A DNA stretch of 64,000 nt, taken from the NCBI GenBank assembly GCA_036245525.1, contig BTPG01000003.1, positions 213,826,949 to 213,890,948 of the forward strand. The letters run 5' to 3'. Source of the DNA: Semisulcospira habei (lineage: Eukaryota; Mollusca; Gastropoda; Semisulcospiridae). The stretch's first letter is position 1, and every line of letters starts with the position of its first letter. The position numbers were made by a program, and so were the translations under genes. The notes below the pieces were generated by a model, which was not told where the DNA came from, did no database searches, and saw only the letters and a list, made by a program, of their open reading frames with translations. Positions 43,387-53,095 of this stretch are shown here, in pieces.

Positions 43387-44655
43387 TTAGTCTGCACTCT
43401 GTATATTGAGTTGTGCGTCATATATCAGGTACAAATATATATTTATGGCTTCGGCTTTTTCAACCTTTTTTTGTATCTGGATTGTAATTCCATCACTGCC
43501 GTTTTCAACAGTACGACCTGACCCATGAAGGTAATCATCATCTGTACTACGAAGGTCTAGCCAAAGTGCATATTTGTTTGTCAGGTATTGACCAATCCTA
43601 ACGTCATACAGATGTAAATCTTTGCACACAATGTTTGCTGGTTTATCTCTAATCCTTCCACCCGCAAAATACTTTGTGATCTCATCGTAGTGTTGATAAG
43701 GTAACATTCCAGATGCGTACACTTGATTAGGGCGGCCTTCGATTGTACAAGACAAATGTGTAATCTTTGGATTGTAGGATTTTTCTGAATCCCGTTTGTA
43801 TGGAGCTGCTGGTTCAACAAACAACATAAGGATACCTTTCAGTGACCTGGCAGGTGTGTTCAAGTTTATGTTCCACATTGGGTCACTCTTGTCTTTGGGT
43901 ATTAAACTATGTCTAATCACCCTGTCATAATAAATTGGAAGTCTTGACTGGTACTGATTTTGTATGAGTCTGGCTAGATCAGTGTGTGTGACAATTTCAT
44001 ATTCCAAGGAAATGTTAGAGATCTTATATGTTGCACTAAGATCAGATGATTTAATAACTTTGGAGTAGTCATTGAAAGTTAGTTCAAAACTCAGACGGTC
44101 ATTCAGTGCTCCTTGATAATAAGGCAGATGAGCTGTTAGGATTTCAAACTCAAGTGGAATGTAAAATCTAGTTCCATATGTTTCTGCTATAATAATTTCC
44201 TTGGGTACCCCAGTAGTTACCTTATCTCCGGCATTGATTCGAAGTTCACCAACATTATCTGGCTGTATGCCTTGATAAATACGGTCTTCTCGTTCTTCTC
44301 TTGTGAGCCAAAGGTCTTTGTAACAGTAGAACACATCGGAGTCGTCAAGACTAAACACTTCCTGTCCTTCAAGTTTTACTTTAATAGTTCTAACAATTGC
44401 TCTGCCAAGATTGTCAACCAGTGTTCTGTTCACATCTGCATCTGATGAAAGTTCAATATTAAATGCTAGGCGTGCAGTGCCAGGAACAATAACGTCACTG
44501 GGGCCTAGGTTTGGAAACTTGACTGTAAGTGTTTGGTTCTGGTCTATGGTACTTGGATTGTTTGTGATGACGATTGATTGTCTTATGCCCTTAACACCCA
44601 GAGGCTCACGTAATTTTCTGTATGGGTCTAACTTTGATCCGTAAGACTGTGTCAT
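43387..44655 (-). CDS. Major capsid candidate, F54H12.2-like
   Basis: 422 residues from ATG at 44655, open throughout. Beta-rich, with no membrane segment. Recognisable blocks: PLGVKGIRQSIVITNNPSTI at the N-terminus, ARLAFNIELSSDAD, LVDNLGRAIVRTIKVKLEGQ, and near the C-terminus LWLDLRSTDDDYLHGSGR and EAINIYLYLIYDAQLNI. It belongs to the invertebrate family named after C. elegans F54H12.2, found beside integrase F54H12.3-like genes in Polintons. Size, position next to the ATPase and beta content fit a double jelly-roll capsid protein (inference; no structure model run). Confidence 0.75.
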   Translation of the reverse strand: MTQSYGSKLDPYRKLREPLGVKGIRQSIVITNNPSTIDQNQTLTVKFPNLGPSDVIVPGTARLAFNIELSSDADVNRTLVDNLGRAIVRTIKVKLEGQEVFSLDDSDVFYCYKDLWLTREEREDRIYQGIQPDNVGELRINAGDKVTTGVPKEIIIAETYGTRFYIPLEFEILTAHLPYYQGALNDRLSFELTFNDYSKVIKSSDLSATYKISNISLEYEIVTHTDLARLIQNQYQSRLPIYYDRVIRHSLIPKDKSDPMWNINLNTPARSLKGILMLFVEPAAPYKRDSEKSYNPKITHLSCTIEGRPNQVYASGMLPYQHYDEITKYFAGGRIRDKPANIVCKDLHLYDVRIGQYLTNKYALWLDLRSTDDDYLHGSGRTVENGSDGITIQIQKKVEKAEAINIYLYLIYDAQLNIQSAD

Positions 44656-44695
44656 TTTTATTATGCACAATAAAAAATAATAAATTAATAAAACA

Positions 44696-45934
44696 ATGGC
44701 AGCAGGATGATTTAATCATGAAGATTTTGAAATGGATGACATGCATGATTTTGGTAATACAACAGATATGACAGATATGACAGATATGACAGGTACAAGA
44801 AATATTTACAGTTTACATCACGAACTTTTAGAAACCAAAGTGAACTCGTTTTATGATCATGTTGGTAATCGCCCAGACAACATAGATCCTAATCAGTTTG
44901 AACTTGATGGCAAGGGTCATTTATATTTAAATACTGTTGACAAAGGAAAAGTACTATTGACTAACAAAAAAGACCCTGGTAGGTTTAGGGCTTTAAGTAC
45001 AATCAAAAATGAAGGTGGTGTTGATACCTTGCGTCAACTTGGTATTGGTGGGTCTCCTGTCACGCCAAGACTTGTTAGTGCGCTTTACGACATGCAAACA
45101 AAGTTACCAACAGGGCAACAAATTGAAATGGTACCAGTAACAAGCCTACCAGAAATAGCAAACACAGTGATACAAGAAACTTCATTTACTGAAGGTCAAT
45201 TAAATGATGCTATGAAAACAATAGATGATCCGCCTTTGTCAATGAGAGAGATAATTGGCTTGGATAAATCATTGCAGACAATAAGAGGTGAGATGGTAAA
45301 TAATGTTGCCAAACTAGGTGAGCTTGATAAACACATAGAACGAGAAAAAGAGAAACTGGCTACAGCAGACAATGGGAATCTTGACACAGAAATGAAAGAA
45401 AGAATCCAACACAGATTAAATGATTTGCAGATAGAAAGATCAGGAAGGTTATAAGTGATTAGTATTGGGAGGGAAAAACTGAAAACACAAGTTAACAGGA
45501 TTAGAGAAACTATTCAGAAAATACTTCACGAAGACACTACTCTGGCTGAGAGACTTAAAACACTTTTCAGAGAGCAGGGTATTACAATTGCTAGTTTAAT
45601 TACTGCTCTTGGATTTATTATCAGTACTGTTGTGTTGGCTGTCTCCGGCAGTGGTGGTGGTAGTGGTCCAACACCGCCAGCCCCGGCTCCACCAACAGAC
45701 CCAAAAGATTTACAGTCATGGGTAAAAAAACAACTGTCTCACATATCAGACTTGCTTAAAAAATTGGCTCTGAAAGCAATGGACGCTTTGCCTGGTATTA
45801 TAGGCACTGTTGTCAGTTGGTTGATTAGTACTGCGGCAAAGGCAGTAGGGTTTATGGCAGAACATGTTTGGGTCTTTTTGGTGACAGTAGGGGGGTTAAT
45901 CACAGGGTATTTAATGAAACAGATAACGAAGTAA
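44696..45934 (+). pseudogene. Polinton protein with coiled coil and C-terminal membrane segments
   Basis: Reads in one frame from ATG at 44696 with an early TGA (44708-44710); the next ATG is 44732. A TAA at 45452-45454 separates a 240-residue part from a further 159 codons in the same frame. The first part has a TDMTDMTDM repeat, KGHLYLNTVDKGKVLL, and a charged coiled coil (about residues 180-240). The second continues the coiled coil, then a hydrophobic segment (ASLITALGFIISTVVLAVSG), a Gly/Ser/Pro linker and two more hydrophobic stretches. It could be a membrane-anchored virion component; the function is unknown. Confidence 0.7.
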
Positions 45935-47167
45935 TACTCCTAATCCCGTTAGGCCTATTACCAATGCAGTTCTCTCTGACTCATGTGTGTCAGGGGTCGG
46001 TGATAGATCTGGGGTTGATTGTACTGGTTGTATGAGTGCCGGTGTTGGGGTCGGGGGTGTTACCCGAGGTGTCTGTAATGGTTTTAACAACTGTACATGT
46101 GTGGTTGTGGCCCCCAAGTTTACAGATTGATTGAGTCCTAATTTTTGACCAACACCTGCAACAATGATTTCATTATTATAATTTGTTATTGTACCCATTT
46201 GGAGTTGAAGGTCAGATGGTAACATGTATAACCCGATGCCTACTACAAAGTCAACTTTTGATCTCGCATATCTGAGTACGTATTGATAGCGTTGTATGCT
46301 TGATGGGAGATCGACTGTTGAATTAATTGAATCTTCTAAGTTTGCGAGAAACTGTTTTTGTGCCTCGAACTTTCCACTTCCATTCAAAATGTTTGATTTT
46401 GTTAGTGATTGTGCACCTAGGATACACCAGACATATGTTCTGATAGACTCATTTACGCGCTCAACTCCCGCTTGAGTAAATCCGTCACTCTTGTCTCAGA
46501 TAAATGTGGTCCAGGCATTAGACTGTTTCTGTTCTATTGATCCTAACCAGACTTGTGATTTAGATGAGAATGAAGTGTAACCGGGGTAGTAATCTTGTGG
46601 GTATTGTCTGTGACTCATAGCATAATACAATGTACCCATACCATTGTGATCATCAAGTTTTTGTGCGAAGTCATAACTGGTACTTATGTTAAATTCATTA
46701 CAAATCCATTCAAACGCTTTCATATCCATGGGGTTGTTAAACCTGTTGAAACTGGATTCAGTTGGTAGTGGTGTATGAAGTTCTGACAGAATGCGTCTAA
46801 GCTGGTAATAAGTGTGGAAAGGATACACAGACCTAATAAGTTTGTTTGAGTGATTCAAGTGGTCTGTGAATGAAACACCACAGCCTGTAGTTGAACACAG
46901 TATAGCAAAGTTAAGCTGGTTTTGAAACATCTGTAGTGGGTTTGAAGACCACTTTCTTGCAGTTGAGTCATCTGTTATTGGAGGGTTAAGGTAATGATGA
47001 AACGGATTTGGTACTTTGACTTGAAATAGATCTTGTTCACTTACAGCTATATCAAGCTGATTTAGTTGAATTATTTTCTGTTCATAAGTAGGTGCAACAT
47101 TATATTTGGCATCTATATTAAATTGAAATGCGTTTGTAGTGGTAATGGTTGGTGATTTAAATTCCAT
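45911..47167 (-). pseudogene. Conserved Polinton virion-protein candidate, one internal stop
   Basis: From ATG at 47167 (MEFKSPTITTTNAFQ) to 45911, about 418 codons in one frame with a TGA at 46496-46498. The first half has NPFHHYL, QMFQNQLNFAILCSTTGCGV and FHTYYQLRRILSELHTPLP. The second has RYQYVLRYARSKVDFVVGIG, a Pro/Thr-rich stretch, and a C-terminal membrane segment (ALVIGLTGLGVLLRYLF). Its 3' end overlaps the convergent gene by 24 bp. I recognise the type from related elements but not its role. Confidence 0.7.
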
Positions 47168-47191
47168 CCTTTTTTATATGAGATAATAAAA

Positions 47192-47899
47192 ATGTTTATT
47201 ACCTTAACAAATCTTGACACAAGCAAACCAGTGTGGTTAACTAATGGGATTGATAATTGTGATGGTAGCAAGACTGTAGCTATCCATGAAATATTTTATA
47301 GTGTAAGGTGGTTTAATGTAGATGATGATATAAATTATAAAGTAATTTTTGGTGGTGTGACTGAAGCTTTACCACCTGGGTATTATGACTTTTGTACTAT
47401 AGCTGAATGGTTTCTTAGTAAATTTAGTATTAAAGCAACTTTAAATCCAGCTAACCTACTTGTTACATTAGAATCTTCGAAACAAGATTGGTTAAAAATG
47501 TCAATTAATTTTGCTTATCTACTTGGTTTTTATTTGGATGAAGAAGATTGGTATATGGCTGAAGAAGATGTTTTTTCTCATATTATAACATTGAAGACAA
47601 ATAAACTTAATATAACTGGAAAACGTCCTGCCAATTTGTTAGTACACACAGTACTAAATGTTTATTTGAAAGAACTAAACACAACTGAAAATGTTCACAA
47701 TGGCAAGCCTTCAACTTTGTTGAGATGCTTACCAACTGGAACTGCACCCTATTGTGAAAGTGTGGTTGCTAGATTTCCTAATTTGCAGTTTAAGAAATTA
47801 GGTTCCAGTTTCTTTGAGTCACTGAGTATGTCTGTAACTAATCAGGATGACAAACCAGTTGTTATGCATGATTTTAGTGTAGTGTTAGAAGTTAAATAA
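47192..47899 (+). CDS. Minor capsid (penton-like) candidate
   Basis: 235 residues from ATG at 47192, 24 bp from the divergent gene start at 47167. Beta-rich with KVIFGGVTEALPPGYYDFCT near the N-terminus, then VYLKELNTTENVHNGKPSTL and, at the C-terminus, FFESLSMSVTNQDDKPVV. The 'NxxNGKPSTLL' block followed by an 'L(S/T)VS(V)' strand is what I associate with the single jelly-roll minor capsid protein of Polintons. Undamaged. Confidence 0.65.
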   Translation: MFITLTNLDTSKPVWLTNGIDNCDGSKTVAIHEIFYSVRWFNVDDDINYKVIFGGVTEALPPGYYDFCTIAEWFLSKFSIKATLNPANLLVTLESSKQDWLKMSINFAYLLGFYLDEEDWYMAEEDVFSHIITLKTNKLNITGKRPANLLVHTVLNVYLKELNTTENVHNGKPSTLLRCLPTGTAPYCESVVARFPNLQFKKLGSSFFESLSMSVTNQDDKPVVMHDFSVVLEVK

Positions 47900-47920
47900 T
47901 TTTATTTTTGTTTATAAAAA

Positions 47921-48785
47921 ATGAGTGGTGGTCCAAAGCCGAGAATCATACCAGTTGCATGTCCAGTAACAGAGTTAAAAGATTTGGCTGACGTACAGGA
48001 TTTTGAGAAGGAGGGAGAAATTGGAGAAAATATATGGTTTTGAACATGATTCAACTGGTATGTACAAGAGAAAAGTAATTGTTGACATGAAAGATGGTGA
48101 AAGACAGATTCCTAAACTTGGTCAGCTTCGTGATGTTACTGTACCAGTTGCACCTAATCTTGTAAATAATGTGCCACACAACTTAATGCATGTTGGTAAT
48201 AAGTGGATAGTTTCACTTGTGCCTGCACCGCCTCCAACAATTGACTGGGACATAAAGTTGGAATTTATTAGTCCTTATGTATACACTGATGATGAAGGCG
48301 CCTTAGTGTTTAGGAAGGTTGTTAATTCTGGGCCGCTGATTGTAAGCCTTGTTCCAAGCTTTGCCCCAGACAACAATAGCAGAGATAAACTGAAAGTTGA
48401 AAATTATGAGAGACAGCGGTATCTTCTTACAACTAGAAAGGGTAGATCAGATACTTCTGTTGTGTTTATGCCAGCAAGCTTAGTCGTGGTTAGAGAAGCG
48501 ACAATAGTATTTGAAATTATCTTGAGATCTGTAGCTTCTGTGAAAGAGGCAGATATAGCACAGGGAATCAAACTTACATGGGATGAAACAGTGACAGAAG
48601 CATCAAAGGTCTTTATTGCTATTACAAAAAGTGTTGATGTTATTAATGTTTTGAGCAGTATTTCCGCTGTCAAGGTGGTGGTCGACAAAACAACTTTTGT
48701 TCGTCTAAGTTACATAAACCTTGAACACATTGATCTTGTTTCATTTTATTATGCCAACAAATTGTATACTTTTGACGAGTTGTAA
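47921..48785 (+). pseudogene. Beta-rich Polinton protein, frameshifted near N-terminus
   Basis: Starts ATG at 47921 (MSGGPKPRIIPVACPV). A frameshift close to 48000 moves it into the frame that runs to TAA at 48783-48785. After the shift: LEKIYGFEHDSTGMYKR, IPKLGQLRDVTVPVAPNLV, KWIVSLVPAPPPTIDWDIK, and a regular series of hydrophobic strands to the end. About 285 residues in total. No enzyme motif. The composition fits a virion structural protein (inference). Confidence 0.65.
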
Positions 48786-48884
48786 AATGTAATTGCTGAT
48801 TAAATAAAAAAAAATATTTGTCAATAAAAAAGGGTAAAATTCTATCCAATACTACCGTCGCTTGAGCCGACTGAAACAAATGTG

Positions 48885-49526
48885 ATGACTAAAACAACGC
48901 TTGCGCCTGATCCGCATACAACAGCTGTGCCAATTGCATCAGATAAAACATTACCAGCAGATGTATTCAGATTAAATAATATTACAGAAGCTTTGAAATA
49001 TTTGGAAAGTGAAGAGGCGAGGTACTCCTGATGTAAGAGACGGTATAAGTCAGTATTTAATTATGTTCAAAACACTTCTATGGCTATTGGTACAGTTTCA
49101 GCTGGATGTTCTGTAGGGGGTATTGTTCTGTTTGCCACAGGAATTGGAAGTATAATTGGAATTGCAATTGAGGGCCTTAGCGTTGCTACATGCCTGACTT
49201 GCTTTGGTTTGGATGCCTTAAATAAGAGGTTTCACACGAAATTACAGAAACATGAAGCATTGAGTACGCTGGCTGGTGCGAAGCTGAGCAGTAGGAAACT
49301 TATTATCAGTAAGGCATTGAACGATAATTTTATTGATGACGAAGAATTTAAGCGAGTCCAGGATGATTTAAATAATTACAAAAAACAGAAGTCTGAAATA
49401 CAGAATAAGATGCGTAGTCAATCTCCCGTGAATGTTGAAGAACTAAAAGCCAGTTTTTTAGAGATGGGGAAACAGATCGGTGTTCAGGAAACCACAGAAA
49501 AACTACACAATCTTTTAAACAAATAA
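48885..49526 (+). pseudogene. Polinton protein: hydrophobic pair and coiled coil, one internal stop
   Basis: Reads in one frame from ATG at 48885 to TAA at 49524 with a TGA at 49029-49031. Residues before the stop are Thr/Pro/Asn-rich, then a helix (LKYLEKEEAR-like region). After it come a pair of hydrophobic helices (VSAGCSVGGIVLFATGIGS, IIGIAIEGLSVATCL), then KLQKHEALSTLAGAKLSS and a coiled coil to the end. The layout (two glycine-rich hydrophobic helices plus 'KHEK' block) is familiar from other animal Polintons. A membrane-active virion role is speculation. Confidence 0.7.
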
Positions 49527-49582
49527 AAATCAGATTTGGTAATCAATCAATATTTTTGTCATATGCTTCGCAGAGAGATGAC

Positions 49583-49648
49583 ATGTCATTTACACCACTT
49601 GTGCCTGATTGTTTAGCCCCATCTGCACCACCGCCAGAGTACTACTGA
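49583..49648 (+). CDS. Possible short peptide ending in PPPEYY
   Basis: 21 codons from ATG at 49583: MSFTPLVPDCLAPSAPPPEYY, then TGA. It may be the end of a longer frame-damaged gene. PPxY motifs recruit NEDD4-type ubiquitin ligases in many viral structural proteins, but a motif this short occurs by chance. Confidence 0.25.
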   Translation: MSFTPLVPDCLAPSAPPPEYY

Positions 49649-49699
49649 GCAAAAAAAGTTTTTTTATTGTCCTTGTATCTTGACAAATCTGACCGAGTA

Positions 49700-49810
49700 A
49701 GTTGTGACTTAAGTCAAGTTGTTGTAAGAACTTATAAGAACTTACAGTAAGTAATTAATAAGTTCTTGTTATAAGTAATTAATAAGTTCTTATGATAAGT
49801 AACTTAAAGG
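49700..49810. repeat. Short tandem and inverted repeats
   Basis: Two direct copies of AAGTAATTAATAAGTTCTT (24-bp spacing) and reversed forms (AAGAACTTATAAGAACTTA). AT-rich and non-coding. Possibly part of the former Polinton end, but no matching sequence is visible before 25131. Confidence 0.7.
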
Positions 49811-49913
49811 TTACCTCTGCAGGTTCCTAAAAGTTAGTTGTAACTTATTAGTAGCATATAAAATCACTTAGACAGGTAAATAATTAGGTGTTCATAAAGA
49901 CAATAGTTATAGA

Positions 49914-50116
49914 GATAGATACTAAGAGATTTAAAAGATAATTAAATCAATAATGACGCATCCGTCATGCTCGTCACTTTTTTCAAATCAAAGGGTTGAT
50001 TCGGAATTAACGGGGGTGTAATGGGGGGTCAAAATTTTAATATTAAAAATGACGTAAATTAATGACGGATGCGTCATTATTGAATTCATTGTCTTTTAAA
50101 TCTCTTTGTATCTATC
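49914..50116. repeat. Hairpin repeat with 55-bp arms
   Basis: Left arm 49914-49968 and right arm 50062-50116 are reversed copies (for example GAGATTTAAAAGA and CAATAATGACGCATCCGTCAT), differing at about five positions, with a 93-bp spacer. The inner part ATGACGCATCCGTCAT is itself nearly palindromic. MITE-like; no target duplication is certain. Confidence 0.85.
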
Positions 50117-50160
50117 ACTGCTCCTGAGCCCCGCTCACTGCATTACTCTGTTCCTTCTCC

Positions 50161-50185
50161 GGGGGGGGGGGGGGGGGGGGGGGGG
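50161..50185. repeat. Homopolymer of 25 G
   Basis: An uninterrupted G run on the plus strand just upstream of the first ORF of the 50.2-56.6 kb LINE. Length is likely unstable and prone to sequencing error. Confidence 0.95.
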
Positions 50186-50232
50186 TCGAGGGCGGGGCAT
50201 CAACCACTACTGTTCACAGCCAGCCAGCCTCT

Positions 50233-51164
50233 ATGTCACTCATCCCCGTGACTGACCACTCTAGTGAAACAAACGTAACGTCGTGCGCTGGCGTAGATGA
50301 AATCCCTGATATGGTCAATATCTCTCCCTTCCACCCTCCCTCCACCCGTGATACTTCAAGCTCCGCACTCCTCACCGTCCACCATCCCTCTCCCTCAGAT
50401 GCAGCAAACACCCCACCCGCTCCTATTAACCCTACCTTCATCCCTGAGTTAGATAACTCCACACTCTCTCTCGTCAGCCCTCCGGCCACGCCCATCACGT
50501 GTCCTCAGTCGTGCGTGGCCAAGTCGCATCCCGCTCGCTGTTCGCCTGAGGTCACCACTTGCAGTGTTGGATATACAGCATCCGTGATTGACCTCGTCAC
50601 AGGATACGTGTCCTCATTACGAACCGCGGTCGCTTGCACTCAAGTGGACACTGCTGGCAGTCAGCTCGTGGTCTCTGGTATCAGCGACACAAAGCCAACC
50701 ATCTTCACTCAGCTCCAAGCCCAACTTGCTTCTGTTGAATCTCTACGCCAGGAGCTGTTTCAGAACAAAGTGGAGATGCGACAAAGACTGGAGCAGCTAG
50801 AGTGCCAGGTGCGTGAGACAGGTGTGCTGGTGACCAACGATCTGCAGATGTCTGAGTCCTGCGTGCGTGGCAAACTATCCCAGTTCCAGGACCAGCTGAC
50901 CGACATGTCAGACTTGCACTGTCAGCTATCCGATAAATTGCAGGGCCTCGAATGCGCACGTGACAATGACAGCCAACTCATCCATGACCTGTACTGTCAA
51001 GTGGCACCCGTCAATAATTACGTCATCACACAGTCAACAGGGCCCGAGGGATCACCCTACCCTCCCACCATCTCTGGAGCTGAGGAGATTACTCACAGTG
51101 GCAGAGTAAACCCTCATACCGCTTGCTGTGACACGATCCCTGTGCGAATTACCCCACCTAAGCT
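50233..51164 (+). pseudogene. LINE ORF1, coiled-coil part
   Basis: From ATG at 50233 (MSLIPVTDHSSETNV). Ser/Thr/Pro-rich for about 150 residues, then a coiled coil (about residues 155-260: QLQAQLASVESLRQELFQNK). The frame is cut at ITPPKLI by the 51177-51456 retroposon and resumes near 51469. Likely an RNA-binding chaperone in an intact LINE, by position. No CCHC knuckles seen. Confidence 0.7.
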
Positions 51165-51176
51165 CATCAGGTCAAG

Positions 51177-51456
51177 AAAAGAAGTACCCAACGGAGAAAG
51201 AAACACGCTTAGAAAAGACGGGTACAACACAATTTATTAATATTTCGGGTAAATACCCTTTGTCAAAATAGACAAACAAACATAAGATAAGTAGCGGCTA
51301 ATCTCTATGTTTGTTTGTTTGTCTATTTTGACAAAGGGTATTTACCCGAAATATTAATAAATTGTGTTGTACCCGTCTTTTCTAAGCGTTTTTCTTTCTC
51401 CGTTGGGTACTTCTTTGCATATTACACGCTTGGCAGTCACCTTTTTGGTCTGGATT
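51177..51456 (+). mobile_element. Fold-back retroposon, family R
   Basis: 280-bp insertion flanked by the 12-bp direct repeat CATCAGGTCAAG (51165-51176 and 51457-51468). The left half (about 51180-51282) is the reversed copy of the right half (about 51304-51414), with a 21-bp loop AGATAAGTAGCGGCTAATCTC. The right end GGTCTGGATT is identical to that of 14627-14825, which lacks the inverted half. Confidence 0.9.
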
Positions 51457-51654
51457 CATCAGGTCAAGTACACTACGGGATCAGGTTTCTGGCGGCACAC
51501 TTATAACGGTCCACGCGCCTCCGTCCGAAACCAAGAAACAAGGGGAAATCTGCGGCGCAGGCGAACGGGAACAAAGTGAGAAGGGCCGTAATCAACTACC
51601 TCATAATTTTAATGTCCTTCTCCCAACGAGGAGAATTTTGATCATCGAGTCCAC

Positions 51655-52694
51655 GCCGGCACCACAACCATAGTCATTGGAGACTCCGCTTTGCAAAAAA
51701 ACGTCAAGGGCGAGAAAATGACTATGTACCAAGGTGAGGGAGTGCAGGTCACTTCAGTGTCCGGCCTGCAAACTTCTCACCTAACTGATTGGTGCATGAA
51801 GCAGCCTCAATCACCCCACGTCCAACTTGTCACCTTCCACGTGGGGGTCAATGATTGCAAGCAGCGGGAGATCACCAGCCAGCAGTGGGAAACGCTGATC
51901 GCAGCGTACAAAAGGGCGTTCCCCAAAGCGCGCATCCAGGCTTCCTCCATCTTGCCAGCTCAGTGCTCAGGGAAGAAACTCTGTACTAAATCAGCGCATC
52001 TTCCCCTCTAATGCCAACATGTGCCACGTGGCCAAGAAGCTTGGCGCTACCTTTGTTGACAACACGGGTGTTTTCATAGCCCCAAGCGGTCTTCCCCGCA
52101 AGGCGCTGTACCGCGTTGATCACAATCCACCCGTCCCACGTGGGGACTCGCAGGCTGGCCGGTAATATTAAGTACGGCGGGGAAGAAGGCCACCGGAAAA
52201 CCAGTCAAGGGGCCGACAGTTCTAGTGATGAGACTACTGCTAATCACCTCTACTCGGACGTTGCTGCGGGGCGTGCGCCTTTAGATGCGCATCAAATAGA
52301 GGAAAAGCAACGTCAATATCAGCAGCAGGGCGAACTGCAGCAAAATCAAACAGAACCGCAGCAGCAACTACAGCAACAAGAACCACAACACCAGCAGGAA
52401 GAGACAATATCAGAGCCTCAGAAACTACAGAATACGCCAGTTGCTTTTGTTGACTGGCAACATCACCACCAACAACAGCAACTGATGTATCCGCCTACAG
52501 CTCTGTGGCAACAGAACATTAATCCCCCTGATGGTGTTCAGTGGTACTACCCTTCACCGTACGGACTCCCGCACCCGGGCAGTGGCATGTGTGTTCCATA
52601 CTTTCCGGCCCTCCCCATGCCGGCTATTATTAATGCGGACACTGGTCTCAGAGTATCAATCCAACACATGCTTACTGAGTCGTTTTGGGTGTGA
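51655..52694 (+). pseudogene. LINE ORF1, SGNH-esterase and Gln-rich part
   Basis: SGNH blocks: VIGDS (51673-51687), VTFHVGVNDCK (Gly-Asn block, about 51830-51862), then after a frameshift near 51970 and another near 52115, IHPSHVGTRRLAGNIKY with the His of the Asp-x-x-His end. The part 52190-52694 is Gln/His/Pro-rich (QQQ and HHHQQQQ runs). It matches the minus-strand ORF at 9204-9936 in layout. Decayed. Confidence 0.75.
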
Positions 52695-53095
52695 TCAACT
52701 ATATTAGCCACGGCTAAGCGAATTGGTTCTTTTCATTCAGCATTTGTATCTGACAACGTAAAACAGTGTTTTCATTATTTCGGTATTCATAATACCTCAT
52801 TTGTGTGGTATGAACTAAATTTCGTGTGCGTTAGTTGTGTACCGCCAAGAACTACCAGCAGCTACTACTCGTGCTTGCAGTGCTGAACTTGTATTACTAT
52901 TAGTGTGCCTTACTGACACGCCTGACGAGTGACAGGTGAAGCGGTGTGCACATATAGTACGACTCTATTGCGCACCATTGACACTTATAGAGTGTACTTC
53001 CTCTATTTCCTTTTTTTAATTATTATTTTATTTGGTTAACGTAAAAAAAATCATATTAGCTTCTAGTGCGCTGCAGTTCAGGGTTGCTTTCGTTA

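Larger units (their letters stand above)
25131..49650. mobile_element. Polinton/Maverick, interrupted by a DNA transposon
   Basis: Virus-like DNA element with a protein-primed DNA polymerase B (plus), integrase, packaging-type ATPase, capsid candidates and small accessory genes. Without the 11.2-kb insert it spans about 13.3 kb, a usual Polinton size. Genes from 39854 to 44655 are on the minus strand; flanking blocks run on either strand. Terminal inverted repeats were searched for by eye outside 25.1 and 49.6 kb and not found, so the ends may be lost. Nearly all larger genes carry a stop or frameshift, so this is an old inactive copy. Confidence 0.9.

Noticed and set aside
26611..49031. TGA recoding (selenocysteine or changed genetic code) in Polinton genes
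   Set aside because: One stop is TAA, frameshifts are also present, and the Kolobok-like genes use TGA as a normal stop. Decay is simpler.
25131..49650. Adenovirus-type cysteine protease gene
   Set aside because: I looked through all small genes and intergenic frames and saw no His-Asp/Glu-Gln-Cys arrangement. It may be lost or unrecognised.
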